DNA of 64,000 nt, from positions 1-64,000 of the forward strand of contig NZ_CP020739.1 of NCBI RefSeq assembly GCF_002097715.1, read 5' to 3'. A program made the position numbers and the translations under genes. This DNA is from Burkholderia ubonensis subsp. mesacidophila (lineage in GTDB: Bacteria > Pseudomonadota > Gammaproteobacteria > Burkholderiales > Burkholderiaceae). Positions 48,200 to 57,349 of the stretch are shown here, one piece after another. How positions within the stretch are numbered: position 1 is the stretch's first letter; the number at the start of each line of letters is the position of its first letter. Below the pieces are notes generated by a model that worked only from the letters and a program-made list of their open reading frames with translations, did not search any database and was not told the DNA's origin.

Positions 48200-49126
48200 G
48201 TGAAAAAAACCTGGTTCTCCGCAGCCCAGATCCTGTTGACGCTGATCGTCGTCGTCGTGGCCGCCCTCGTGCTGTGGCGGATCGTCAACTACTACATGTT
48301 CTCGCCGTGGACGCGGGACGGGCACGTGCGCGCCGACGTGATCCAGGTCGCGCCCGACGTGTCCGGCCTCATCACGTCGGTGCAGGTCGTCGACAACCAG
48401 CCGGTCAAGCGCGGCCAGGTGCTGTTCGTGATCGACCAGGCGCGCTACGCGCTGGCCGAACGCCTCGCGCGGGCGACCCTCGACCAGCGCCGCGCGACGC
48501 TCGCGCAGGCGAAGCGCGAATACGCGCGCAACCTGAAGCTCGGCAACCTCGTCGCCAGCGAGCAGGTCGAGGAAAGCCGCACCCGCGTCGAGCAGGGCGA
48601 GGCCGCCGTCGAGGATGCGCAGGTGTCGCTCGACACCGCGCGCCTGAACCTGCAGCGCACGACGATCGCGAGCCCGGTCGACGGCTACCTGAACGATCGC
48701 GCACCGCGCGTCGGCGAATACGTGCCGGCCGGGCGTGCGGTGCTGTCGGTCGTCGACCTGAATTCGTTCCGCGTCGACGGCTACTTCGAGGAAACCAAGC
48801 TGCGCGGCATCCATATCGGCCAGGCCGTCGACATCACGGTGATGGGCGAGCCACATCCGTTGCGCGGCCACGTGCAGAGCATCGTCGCCGCGATCGAGGA
48901 TCGCGACCGCACGCAAGGCGCGAACCTGCTGCCGAACGTGAACCCGGCGTTCAGCTGGGTGCGGCTCGCGCAGCGGGTGCCGGTGCGCGTCGCGCTCGAC
49001 GAGGTGCCGGACGATTTCCGGATGATCGCGGGCCGCACCGCGACCGTATCGATGCGCGAGGCAGACACGCGCCGTCACGACAACGCGAAGCCGAGCGCCG
49101 CAAGCGCGGCGGGGGCATCGCAATGA
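48200..49126 (+). CDS. HlyD-family periplasmic adaptor, AaeA/EmrA-like
   Basis: A 308-aa adaptor starting at GTG. One N-terminal transmembrane helix (residues 8-27) is followed by DGHVRADVIQVAPDVSGLIT, a lipoyl half-motif, a coiled-coil hairpin (about 75-155), and SPVDGYLNDRAPRVGEYVPA as the second half-motif. The stop overlaps the outer-membrane gene by ATGA. Confidence 0.93.
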   Translation: MKKTWFSAAQILLTLIVVVVAALVLWRIVNYYMFSPWTRDGHVRADVIQVAPDVSGLITSVQVVDNQPVKRGQVLFVIDQARYALAERLARATLDQRRATLAQAKREYARNLKLGNLVASEQVEESRTRVEQGEAAVEDAQVSLDTARLNLQRTTIASPVDGYLNDRAPRVGEYVPAGRAVLSVVDLNSFRVDGYFEETKLRGIHIGQAVDITVMGEPHPLRGHVQSIVAAIEDRDRTQGANLLPNVNPAFSWVRLAQRVPVRVALDEVPDDFRMIAGRTATVSMREADTRRHDNAKPSAASAAGASQ

Positions 49127-50622
49127 AGCAGCGCGGCATCCGTCTCGCAGCAGCACTCGTACCGCTCGCATTCGCGCTCGGCGCGTGCAAGTCCGTCGGC
49201 CCCGACTACCACCTGCCGCAGCAGGCGTACGTGAACGCGCCCCTCGCGAACGGGGCGCTCGACGGCGCGGGCGGCGCGCTCGTGTCGCACGACGCGCTGC
49301 CCGGGAACTGGTGGCAGCTCTACGACGACCCCGTGCTGAACGGGCTCGTCCGCGATGCGCTGAAGTCGAACACCGACCTGCGCGTAGCGGCCGCGAACCT
49401 CGCGCGCTCGCGCGCGGCGCTGGATGTCGCCAACGCGCAGGGCGGGTTCTCCGGCGGCGCGGAGGCCGGCGTGCAGCGTGCCCAGGAATCGGCCGAGCAA
49501 TTCCTGCTCGACAAGAAGCTGCCGGTCGTGAACGAAGGCTCGCTCGGCATCAGCGTGTCGTATGAGATCGACCTGTTCGGCAAGCTGCGGCGCGGCGTCG
49601 AAGCCGCGCGCGCGGACAGCGAAGCCGTCAAGGCGGCCGGCGATCTCGCGCGCATCACGGTCGTCGCGGACGTCGTGCGCGCGTACGTCGAAGCGTGCTC
49701 GGCCGGCGACGAGCTCGCGGTCGCGAAGCAGTCGCTTGCGCTGCAGCGAGAACGGGTCGCGCTGTCGCAGCGGTTGCGGGACGCGGGACGCGGCAACCAG
49801 ACCGACGTGACGCGCGGCGTGACGCAGGTGCGCACGCTCGCCGCGGACATTCCGCGCTTCGAAGGACGCCGCAAGGTCGCGCAGTATCAGCTCGCCGCGC
49901 TGCTCGCGCGTGCGCCGGCCGACCTGCCGAAGGCGGTGGGCGCGTGCGAACGCCTGCCGAAGCTGCGCCAGCCGATTCCGGTCGGCGACGGCGCCGCGCT
50001 GCTGCGGCGCCGGCCGGACGTCCGCGAGGCCGAACGGCAGCTCGCCGCCGCCACCGCGCGGATCGGCGTCGCGACCGGCGCGCTGTATCCGTCGATCAGC
50101 ATCGGTGCGACGGCCGGGACGACCGGCCTCGCCGGCGACCTGTTCTCGCCGGTCACCAATCGCTGGTCGTTCGGGCCGCTGATCAGCTGGACCTTCCCGG
50201 TCAACGGCCAGCGCGCGCGCGTGCGCGACGCCGAGGCGGCGAGCGCCGGCGCGCTCGCGCATTTCGACGGCGTCGTGCTGAACGCGCTGCGCGAAACGCA
50301 ATCGAGCCTCGCGACCTACGCAGCCGACACGCAGCGCACGGATGCGTTGCAGACGGCATATGAATCGGCGCGCAACTCGGCCGACGAAACGCACCGGCTG
50401 TACGTGGCCGGCCGCGAATCGTTCATCTCCGATCTCGACGCGACGCGCACGCTGACGAGCGTGCGCGCACAGGTCGCGGCGGCCGAAGGGCAGGTCGCGG
50501 CCGATCAGGTGCGGCTGTTCCTCGCGCTCGGCGGCGGCTGGGAAGCGGACAGGGCGCCGGCCGCGCAAGGCGCCGTGCCGCCGGCCGGAACCGCGTCGGC
50601 GAAACCGTCGGCGCAGGAGTAG
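49123..50622 (+). CDS. NodT-type outer-membrane efflux lipoprotein
   Basis: A 499-aa TolC-like channel. The signal ends in FALGACKSVGPDYHLP, the lipobox and the usual GPDY start of NodT/OprM proteins. Two OEP repeats follow; the second contains RRRPDVREAERQLAAATARI. The C-terminus is an Ala/Pro-rich tail. It completes a self-sufficient tripartite pump with the preceding genes. Confidence 0.94.
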   Translation: MKQRGIRLAAALVPLAFALGACKSVGPDYHLPQQAYVNAPLANGALDGAGGALVSHDALPGNWWQLYDDPVLNGLVRDALKSNTDLRVAAANLARSRAALDVANAQGGFSGGAEAGVQRAQESAEQFLLDKKLPVVNEGSLGISVSYEIDLFGKLRRGVEAARADSEAVKAAGDLARITVVADVVRAYVEACSAGDELAVAKQSLALQRERVALSQRLRDAGRGNQTDVTRGVTQVRTLAADIPRFEGRRKVAQYQLAALLARAPADLPKAVGACERLPKLRQPIPVGDGAALLRRRPDVREAERQLAAATARIGVATGALYPSISIGATAGTTGLAGDLFSPVTNRWSFGPLISWTFPVNGQRARVRDAEAASAGALAHFDGVVLNALRETQSSLATYAADTQRTDALQTAYESARNSADETHRLYVAGRESFISDLDATRTLTSVRAQVAAAEGQVAADQVRLFLALGGGWEADRAPAAQGAVPPAGTASAKPSAQE

Positions 50623-50811
50623 TTTCCGCGGCGCGTCACGGCGGCCCATCGCGGCCACACGGACGCGCTCGCGCCATCCGTCTGCGGATTCGTGATCCGC
50701 GCCATAGCGATCGGAGGTCGCCGGCCGTTCGCGTCAGCGGTAAACTGTCCGGCGCATCCCTTCAATCCTTCGCCGCCCGCCGGGCGGCGAACCCCGTTCC
50801 GGAGACACATC

Positions 50812-51237
50812 ATGCGAACCAGCGCCCGTAATCACTTCGCCGGTCAGGTCGCCGCCGTCAAGGCCGGCGCAGTCAACGACGAAATCACGCTCCGCACGCA
50901 GGATGGCCTCGACATCGTCGCGGTCATCACGCACGGCAGCGCCGCGTCGCTGGGCCTTGCCGCCGGCTCCGCGGCATTCGCGCTGGTCAAGGCGTCGTCG
51001 GTCGTCGTGATGGTCGATGTCGACAGCAGCAAGGTATCGGCCCGCAACTGCATCGCGGGCACCGTGTCGTCCGTCACGAAGGGCGCGGTCAATTCGGAAG
51101 TGGCGATCGCCGCGCCGGGCGGCGCGCAGATCGTCGCGATCGTGACCAACGACAGCGTCGACCGTCTCGGGCTCGCCAGCGGCAAGGCCGCCACGGCGAT
51201 CTTCAAGGCATCGAGCGTGATCGTCGGCGTCGAGTGA
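50812..51237 (+). CDS. Two-Mop molybdopterin/molybdate-binding protein (molbindin, ModG-like)
   Basis: A 141-aa protein of two tandem TOBE/Mop domains. Domain 1 (1-70) starts SARNHFAGQVAAVKAGAVND and domain 2 (73-141) starts SARNCIAGTVSSVTKGAVNS; both end in the SSVVV/SSVIV strand. Such proteins store or buffer molybdate. GGAG lies before the ATG. The next genes concern molybdenum too, so it belongs to a small Mo locus. Confidence 0.92.
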   Translation: MRTSARNHFAGQVAAVKAGAVNDEITLRTQDGLDIVAVITHGSAASLGLAAGSAAFALVKASSVVVMVDVDSSKVSARNCIAGTVSSVTKGAVNSEVAIAAPGGAQIVAIVTNDSVDRLGLASGKAATAIFKASSVIVGVE

Positions 51238-51373
51238 CGCCCCGGCAAACGCGGCCGCGCGCGGACAACCGCGCATCGAACCTGCCCCGTGGATTTGCGC
51301 GGGTCGCCGTCGTGATATACGCTCCGCTATAGCGCCCGGGCGGCCGCCCGGGCATCGATCTGGAGACCGAAGC

Positions 51374-51874
51374 ATGGGGACCGCGGAGATCCTGACCGCC
51401 ATCGCCGAACCCGCGTATCGCGACAGCGACGGCGTCGTGCACGTGAGCGGCGACGTGATCGACCCGCTGTCGATTTCCGTCGACGAGCTCAGGCGGCGCG
51501 CGAACGTGACGGTCGAACCGTTCGAGCTGCGCTGCTTCAGGACCCATCGCTTCATTCGAGCGGTCGATCGATACCGCGGCATGCGGCTGACGGACCTGAT
51601 TTCACGCGCAGGACTGCGCTGCGACCAGCCCGGCGACTTCAAGCGGATGGTGTTTCTCGCCGTCGGGCAAGACGGCTATACCGTGACGTTTTCGTGGCAC
51701 GAGCTGTTCAACACGGCAGTCGGCGAGCAAGTGATCGTCGCCTGCGAATGCGGCGGCCGGCCGCTGGACGCCGCCGACGGCGCGCCGGTGCTGTTTTCGG
51801 GCGCCGACGTGTTTGCGGCGCCCCGCCACGTCAATCGGCTCGCGCGGGTCATCGCCCGCGTGCTGGCGCCGTGA
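51374..51874 (+). CDS. Molybdopterin-dependent oxidoreductase domain protein (sulfite-oxidase-like)
   Basis: A 166-aa protein that matches the Mo-cofactor-binding fold of the SUOX family in miniature. VHVSGDVIDPLSISVDELRR, FELRCFRTHRF with the only candidate Mo-ligand Cys, YRGMRLTDLISRAG and the C-terminal Arg-rich end are visible. It lacks signal peptide and dimerisation domain. A 1-nt stop/start overlap (TGATG) couples it to the NifQ-like gene. Enzymatic activity is uncertain; it may be a cofactor-binding accessory. Confidence 0.8.
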   Translation: MGTAEILTAIAEPAYRDSDGVVHVSGDVIDPLSISVDELRRRANVTVEPFELRCFRTHRFIRAVDRYRGMRLTDLISRAGLRCDQPGDFKRMVFLAVGQDGYTVTFSWHELFNTAVGEQVIVACECGGRPLDAADGAPVLFSGADVFAAPRHVNRLARVIARVLAP

Positions 51875-52464
51875 TGTCCGCTCCATCGAACCTGCCGCTC
51901 GCCTGCGAGCAACACCGGCGCACGCTGCTGGCCGGCGCGGCCGATGCCGATGCGCCGGACGCCCGCCTGTTCGCGACGCTCGTCGCGGCACGAGCCGGAC
52001 GCGGCGACCTTGCGCTGCTCGGCCTTTCTCAGGCGCAGTTCGCCGCGCTGCTTGCCCGCCACTTTCCACGCTTGCAGCCGGACGCGATCGCCGCGCCGCC
52101 TGCCAGGATCACGCTCTGGAACAGCGTGCATGCGGACTTCGTCGCGACGCTGAGCGCACTGCTGTTGCGCGATGCCGATCGCGCTGTTCGCTACGACGAC
52201 GCCGCATGCGTCGCCGCGATCATCGCGCACGCGTGCCTGCGTCCCGATCATTTGTGGCGGGACCTCGGGCTCGACGGTCGCGACGCGGTGTCCGCAATGC
52301 TGGCGCGCTATTTCCCCGCGCTCGCGGCGCGCAACGTTGCGCACCTGCGCTGGAAGAAGTTTCTTGCGCGCGAAATCGCGGCCGACCTCGGCGTGCCGCC
52401 CGCCCCCGCGCCGGGATGCCCCGGTTGCGAGGACTACGCCCATTGCTTTCCGCGCGCGCAATAA
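51874..52464 (+). CDS. NifQ-like molybdenum-handling protein
   Basis: A 196-aa protein. The NifQ landmarks are present: ARNVAHLRWKKFLAREIAAD, then PGCPGCEDYAHCFPRAQ at the C-terminus. NifQ proper has C-x4-C-x2-C-x5-C; here the first Cys is Ala, leaving C-x2-C-x5-C. In diazotrophs NifQ delivers Mo to FeMo-cofactor assembly. No other nif gene is visible, so it may serve another Mo-enzyme. Translation is coupled to the SUOX-like protein, and a ModE-type HTH follows. Confidence 0.78.
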   Translation: MSAPSNLPLACEQHRRTLLAGAADADAPDARLFATLVAARAGRGDLALLGLSQAQFAALLARHFPRLQPDAIAAPPARITLWNSVHADFVATLSALLLRDADRAVRYDDAACVAAIIAHACLRPDHLWRDLGLDGRDAVSAMLARYFPALAARNVAHLRWKKFLAREIAADLGVPPAPAPGCPGCEDYAHCFPRAQ

Positions 52465-52500
52465 CCATCGCGCACAGCCCCTTCGTGTATCCTGTCGCGC

Positions 52501-52887
52501 ATGACCAAGCCCTCTACCGACGCGACGCGACCCGCAGCCGATGAACCCAGCGTGAGTTTCCGCATGCGCATCCGCAAGGGCGACACGGTCGCGCTCGGCC
52601 CGGGCAAAGTCGCGTTGCTCGAAGCGGTGCGCGCACACGGTTCGATTTCGGCGGCCGCGCGCAGCCTCGGCATGTCCTACCGCCGGGCGTGGCTGCTGAT
52701 CGACGAACTGAACCGATCGCTGACGTCACCCGCTACCGTATCGGAGCAAGGCGGGCACAGCGGCGGCGGCTGCACGCTTACGCCGGTCGGCGAGGAAATC
52801 GTCCGTCTCTATCGCGCGATCGAGCTGCAGGCGCAAAAGCATTGCGCGAAACAGATCGCGGCCCTCACCGGCTTCATGCAGTCCTGA
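52501..52887 (+). CDS. ModE-type winged-helix protein without Mop domains
   Basis: A 128-aa protein matching only the N-terminal DNA-binding half of ModE: FRMRIRKGDTVALGPGKVAL, then GSISAAARSLGMSYRRAWLL and CTLTPVGEEIV as wing. It lacks the TOBE/Mop sensor half, which is encoded separately by the two-Mop protein in this same cluster. It may regulate this locus in response to molybdate, or act together with the separate Mop protein. Confidence 0.88.
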   Translation: MTKPSTDATRPAADEPSVSFRMRIRKGDTVALGPGKVALLEAVRAHGSISAAARSLGMSYRRAWLLIDELNRSLTSPATVSEQGGHSGGGCTLTPVGEEIVRLYRAIELQAQKHCAKQIAALTGFMQS

Positions 52888-52902
52888 CGACTCGCCGCGG
52901 CG

Positions 52903-54234
52903 CTAACCGTGCCGCAGGCAGAACGCCGATACGCGGCTGCAGCCGGACGGCCGCGCCGTTGCGTCGTGGTCGTCCGTCATCAGGTCGACGAAACTGGCGA
53001 CGCTCGCCGTCCTGAGGGGGTGGTAAGCAACCTGGTGCCGCTCGCACAGACGCTTGAGCGTGTTCATCGAATCATGATCGACGCAGTCGACCGGGAACAC
53101 GACCAGGTCGGCGCCGGGAATCGACGCCGCCAGCTTGCCCTTGCGGTCTTCGATGCCGCCGTCGTGGACCGTCAGTGATCCGCCCGCGGATTCGACGAGC
53201 CGCCGGATCGCCGCCTGCGATCCGGGTCGGCCGCCGACGTACACGATGCGCTTGCCCTGCACGCGCGCGAGCGCGGTCGGCTCGCTCTCGGCTTCAGCCA
53301 GCGTGCGCAGCACCGTCTGTTCGATCGCATGCGCTTCGCGCTTCATCGTGTCGATCGTGTCGCGCATCTCGTCGAGTTGCGCGCGCAGCGCCTGCACCCG
53401 CAGCTGTTCTTCCTGCAGCCGATCCTCGGCAACGCCGCGGCGGCTCGCATGCAGCGCGACGACGGCATCCCGCTCGCTCGCCGTGTCGCGCAATCGCGCG
53501 AGTTCCGCATGCAGGTCGTCGCCCGCCGGCTCGGCACGGCGGCTCGCCACCGCGCTCAGCGATTCGATCGTCGCCCGCAACGCGCGTACCTCGGCGTCGC
53601 GTTCGACGGCGAAGGTCAGCAACCTGTGCTGCTGGCGCTCGATCTTGCTCCTGAGCGTCACGTTCTCTTCTTCGAGCGCGACGAGGCGCCGGATGTCGGC
53701 CCGGTTCGCCGCACCCACCAGATGCGACAGCATGTGCACGTCGCCGAACGCAAGCTGGCGCAGCGCCGGCGTGCCGGCCGGATGCGTGATGACGGCCCAG
53801 TACGCGGGCGGCACGTCGCCGGTTTTCAATGCATCGGCCCACAGCGCGCGCAATGCGTCGGCATCCGTCGCGGCGCCGAAGCGCTTGATCGCGAGCGCGT
53901 ATCGCTGATCGAGCGCCTTGTGCAGCGCCCTTGCGCCTTCGCCGCCCTGCGTCGCGAGCTCGACCGCCGCATGATGGATCTGCAGGTCGGTGGCCTGCTC
54001 GCGGTCGACGTCGGCGTAGCGAGGCACGAGCTTGCGCAGTTCCGCCGTCGTCAGGCAGGTGCCGATCACCGAGCAGTGAAAATGCGGATCGAGTTCGGCG
54101 AGGCGCGCCCGGCGGGTCGCCTCCGCGCGAGTGACCGGTGCGGGCATGCAGCAGCGGTCCTGCGGCGGATGCGGCAGTTTCGCACCGGGTTGGCCGGATG
54201 CCAGTCGGGACAGTCGAAACGGGGGCGTCTCCAT
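52903..54234 (-). CDS. DUF2325 domain protein with coiled coil
   Basis: A 443-aa protein. Residues 190-320 form a long heptad-rich coiled coil. The C-terminal 110 residues are DUF2325 (GKRIVYVGGRPGSQAAIRRL, then DLVVFPVDCVDHDSMNTLKR). The N-terminal 180 residues include a Cys-containing region (FHCSVIGTCLTTAELRKLVP). DUF2325 genes recur near nif and molybdenum genes, but their function is not known. It converges with the ModE-like gene and follows the hypothetical gene by 24 bp. Confidence 0.85.
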   Translation of the reverse strand: METPPFRLSRLASGQPGAKLPHPPQDRCCMPAPVTRAEATRRARLAELDPHFHCSVIGTCLTTAELRKLVPRYADVDREQATDLQIHHAAVELATQGGEGARALHKALDQRYALAIKRFGAATDADALRALWADALKTGDVPPAYWAVITHPAGTPALRQLAFGDVHMLSHLVGAANRADIRRLVALEEENVTLRSKIERQQHRLLTFAVERDAEVRALRATIESLSAVASRRAEPAGDDLHAELARLRDTASERDAVVALHASRRGVAEDRLQEEQLRVQALRAQLDEMRDTIDTMKREAHAIEQTVLRTLAEAESEPTALARVQGKRIVYVGGRPGSQAAIRRLVESAGGSLTVHDGGIEDRKGKLAASIPGADLVVFPVDCVDHDSMNTLKRLCERHQVAYHPLRTASVASFVDLMTDDHDATARPSGCSRVSAFCLRHG

Positions 54235-54258
54235 CGCGGACCTCGATCAATTGGCGAT

Positions 54259-54789
54259 TCAGGCAGAGTGCTCGCGCCCGCTGCATGGCGCCGACGCCGC
54301 ATCCGGCGGCAACGGGTGCTCGGCGCGCCCCGCGAGCACGTGCGCGACGCACAGCCCGACGAGCTCGCCGTCGAGCAGCTCCAGCATCGTGGCGGCATCG
54401 CGGAGCTCGGTATCGCTTGCCGGCGGCGAATGCGCAAAGATCACGTCGCGGTATCGTTCCGCCGCCCCGACGCGTTCGATGCAGCGCTGCAACTCGGGCA
54501 GGCGACGAAACTCCGCGCGTTCCGCGCCGAACGCGAGCGCCTGCAGCAGCGCATCGAAACGCGGCGCGTCGGGCGCGCCGGTGGAGTTCGGCTCATCCGC
54601 GTCGCACCGCTCGTCGAGCATCGCGATGAAACGCACCACGCTGCCGCGCAATCGCGCGAATGCATCCACCACGTGTGCGATCCGCTCCGCACGCTGCCCG
54701 TCCTCGCGCCGCCTCAGCGGCACGATTTTCGCGGACAGCGCGCCGCGTGCAACGCCGTCGTCCTGCCCCTGCTGCGCCAGTTCATCCAT
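54259..54789 (-). CDS. Hypothetical helical protein upstream of the DUF2325 gene
   Basis: A 176-aa soluble protein without signal or known domain, rich in Ala, Arg and Glu and predicted helical (RIAHVVDAFARLRGSVVRFI, then DAATMLELLDGELVGLCVAH). It is 24 bp upstream of the DUF2325 gene on the same strand and is probably its operon partner. I do not recognise it. Confidence 0.65.
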   Translation of the reverse strand: MDELAQQGQDDGVARGALSAKIVPLRRREDGQRAERIAHVVDAFARLRGSVVRFIAMLDERCDADEPNSTGAPDAPRFDALLQALAFGAERAEFRRLPELQRCIERVGAAERYRDVIFAHSPPASDTELRDAATMLELLDGELVGLCVAHVLAGRAEHPLPPDAASAPCSGREHSA

Positions 54790-55096
54790 CCCACCCTCGC
54801 TGCAACCGAACGCGCGTCATTCGACGGTGCGTCGCTTCTCCATGACCTCGCAATATACAGCAGAATATAACGAGCGTGGATTCGCTCCGCGACTTTGCGG
54901 CTCCGCACGACGCAATCAAGCTCGCTGGAAAACGATGCCTGCCCCCAGGAATAAGCCGTCCGGGCCGAACGTTTACTGCACGTACATCGCGCATCGGAAC
55001 AGAGGCGCACCGTCGCCCCGGCTTGCCCGTCCTTGCCGGTCGACAGGGTGCGCCCGTCTCGACAGGCGCACCGTTTCACCGCACAGGGAGGCAACC
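54790..55096. other. Divergent intergenic region
   Basis: About 300 bp between the hypothetical/DUF2325 operon and the cupredoxin gene. It must hold both promoters. An AT-rich stretch lies at 54845-54880. I see no other feature. Confidence 0.5.
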
Positions 55097-55513
55097 ATGA
55101 ACCCCGCTTGTCGTGCCGCGCTCGTCGCCGGCATGGCTGCGCTCGGCATCGCGTCGCAGGCGTGCCACGCGCAGCAGACCGTCAAGGCAATGCTGCGCTC
55201 GGACTCGATCCAGCTCGAACCGCGTGACGTGAAAGCCGGCAAGGTCACGTTCGACGTCGTGAATTCAGTGGACAGCGACATGACGCACGAGCTCGTCGTG
55301 CTGAAGACGGAACTCGCCGACGGCGCGCTGCCCATGCGCAACGGACAGGTGCTGGAACAGCGTCTGCACAAGGTCGGCGAAGTCGAGGATATCGCACCGG
55401 GCAAGCGCAGGCGTCTCGCGCTGACGCTTGCACCCGGCCACTACGCGCTGATCTGCAACAAGCCCGGCCACTATTCGGCCGGCATGCATGTGGCGCTGGT
55501 CGTCACGCGCTGA
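55097..55513 (+). CDS. Periplasmic cupredoxin (blue-copper-like)
   Basis: A 138-aa protein with a Sec signal (residues 1-25, ending CHAQQ). The type 1 copper ligands are complete: His64 in MTHELVVL, Cys120 in YALICNKPGHY, His125 and Met130 in GHYSAGMH. The fold resembles sulfocyanin/plastocyanin-like single domains. GGGAGG lies upstream of the ATG. It could carry electrons or bind copper in the periplasm. It converges with the His-rich DMT transporter gene. Confidence 0.88.
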   Translation: MNPACRAALVAGMAALGIASQACHAQQTVKAMLRSDSIQLEPRDVKAGKVTFDVVNSVDSDMTHELVVLKTELADGALPMRNGQVLEQRLHKVGEVEDIAPGKRRRLALTLAPGHYALICNKPGHYSAGMHVALVVTR

Positions 55514-55556
55514 ACGATTCCGCGTGAATCGAAAGGAGGCAACCGAACGCTGGCGC

Positions 55557-56618
55557 CTAATGCCGGTGACGGTGATGGATATCCGGGAAATGCGCGTGCG
55601 AATGCGTGATCGGCAAGTGCACGTGCGGATGCGTATGCGGCTCGTCGCCTTCGTACGGAAAGTCGTGCGTGTGCTGATGATGCGCGTCGTGGCGATGCCG
55701 ATGCGTGTGCTCGAGCCGTTCGTGCGCATGCTCGTGGTCGTGCCGTTCGCGCACGTGCAGCCAGATGCCGAGCGCCATCAGCGCGGCGGCGCTCCAGAAC
55801 GCGACGGATGGCAGCTCCGGCCAGATCAGCAGCGACAGTGCGACGCCGAACAGCGGCGCAACCGAGAAATAGGCGCCCGTGCGCGCGGTGCCGAGATCGC
55901 GCAGCGCGACGACGAACAGCACGAGGCTGACGCCGTAGCCGGCCAGGCCCGTCAGCATCGCGGCCCCCGTCGTCGCGGCAGCGGGCCAGGCCGCGCCCGC
56001 CGCGACGGCGACCGCGATATTGACGGGACCCGCGACCAGCCCTTTCACGCACGCGATGACCATCGCGTCGTTCGCCGACACCTTGCGCGTGAGATTGTTG
56101 TCGATCGCCCAGCACAGGCAGGCGCCGACGATCAGCAGCGCGCCCGTCGGCACACCCGCCGCGCCCGGCTTCCACGACAGCAGCACGCCGCCGGCGACGA
56201 TCGCCACCATGCCGAGGAACACCTGCAGGTCGACGTTCTCGCGAAATACGACCCATGCGATCACCGCAGTGAGCACGCCCTCCAGGTTGAGCAACAGCGA
56301 ACTCGTGGCGGCCGGCGTGCTCGCCAGGCCGAGCATCAGCAGCGCCGGCCCGGCGACGCCGCCCGCCGCGATCGCGCCGGCCAGCCACGGAAGCTCCGAT
56401 TTCTTCAGCGTGTGGCCCGTGTCGGCATGAGCGGCAGGCCGGCGCAGCCGGCGGATCACGATACCGGCGCCCAGGCCGAGCCCGCTTCCGAGGTAGAACA
56501 GGCCGGCCACCATGAACGGCGACATCGCGCCAAGGAGCGCCTTGGCCAGTGGCGTGGCGGCGCCGAACAGTGCGGCGGCGGTCAGGGCGACGACGATCGC
56601 GTTGAATCTCGAATGCAT
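55557..56618 (-). CDS. DMT/EamA transporter with histidine-rich tail
   Basis: A 353-aa protein of ten transmembrane helices in two EamA repeats (ATPLAKALLGAMSPFMVAGL and GALLIVGACLCWAIDNNLTR). The last 63 residues (291-353) contain 23 His, for example RHDHEHAHE and HTHRHRHDAHHQHTH. Such a tail should bind Ni, Co, Zn or Cu on the cytosolic side. A metal-exporting or metal-regulated role is plausible but not shown. It lies beside a cupredoxin gene. Confidence 0.9.
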   Translation of the reverse strand: MHSRFNAIVVALTAAALFGAATPLAKALLGAMSPFMVAGLFYLGSGLGLGAGIVIRRLRRPAAHADTGHTLKKSELPWLAGAIAAGGVAGPALLMLGLASTPAATSSLLLNLEGVLTAVIAWVVFRENVDLQVFLGMVAIVAGGVLLSWKPGAAGVPTGALLIVGACLCWAIDNNLTRKVSANDAMVIACVKGLVAGPVNIAVAVAAGAAWPAAATTGAAMLTGLAGYGVSLVLFVVALRDLGTARTGAYFSVAPLFGVALSLLIWPELPSVAFWSAAALMALGIWLHVRERHDHEHAHERLEHTHRHRHDAHHQHTHDFPYEGDEPHTHPHVHLPITHSHAHFPDIHHRHRH

Positions 56619-57285
56619 GGGATTGGGGGGGTGTATGTTGCGCAGGGCTTGCGGCGACGTGCGCAGAGTATCTCACCTGCTTGACGGCCCGACGTCATTT
56701 TTCGCCGGCGCGCTCGACCCGCGTCGTGGACAGTCCATCCGCCCCTCGCTATATTCATGTGGTTATAACGGGATTGGAGCAACGCGCGTGACTACCGAAA
56801 CGAAGCAGGCGGTGGGCAGCAAGTATGTGCTGGAGCAGATGCTGACGGCACGCGACCGGACATGGGAAGTCGTCGACGCCGTTGCCGGACTGATCCGGCC
56901 GGGCATGCGCGAGTCGGAAGCCGCCGCGCACTGCACGACCGTGATGAAGGAACTCGGGATGGACCGCATCTGGCACCCGGTCATCGTCCGCTTCGGCGAA
57001 AACACGCTGAAGACCTTCAAGCAGCGTTCGGACGGCGATCCGTGCCTGCGCGAGAACGACATCTTCTTCATCGACATCGGCGTCGTGTGGAATGCACACG
57101 AAGGCGACGCCGGCGCGACGTTCGTCGTCGGCGACGACGCGCAGATGCAGGCCTGCGCGGACGCGGCACGCACCCTGTTTGACGACGTGAAGCGTCACTG
57201 GCAGACCACCCGCTCGGCCGGCACGGCGCTTTACGCGTTCGCCGAACGACGTGCGGCGGAACTCGGCTGGCGCCTCAACCTGGAC

Positions 57286-57304
57286 GAGGCTGTGTCAAAA
57301 CTGG
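57286..57304 (+). repeat. IS left terminal inverted repeat
   Basis: GAGGCTGTGTCAAAACTGG, matching the inverted right end at 15 of 19 positions. Confidence 0.8.
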
Positions 57305-57349
57305 CCCGATCGCCTAGACTGAATCAACCTGTTAGCGCGAGAGGCGGAG

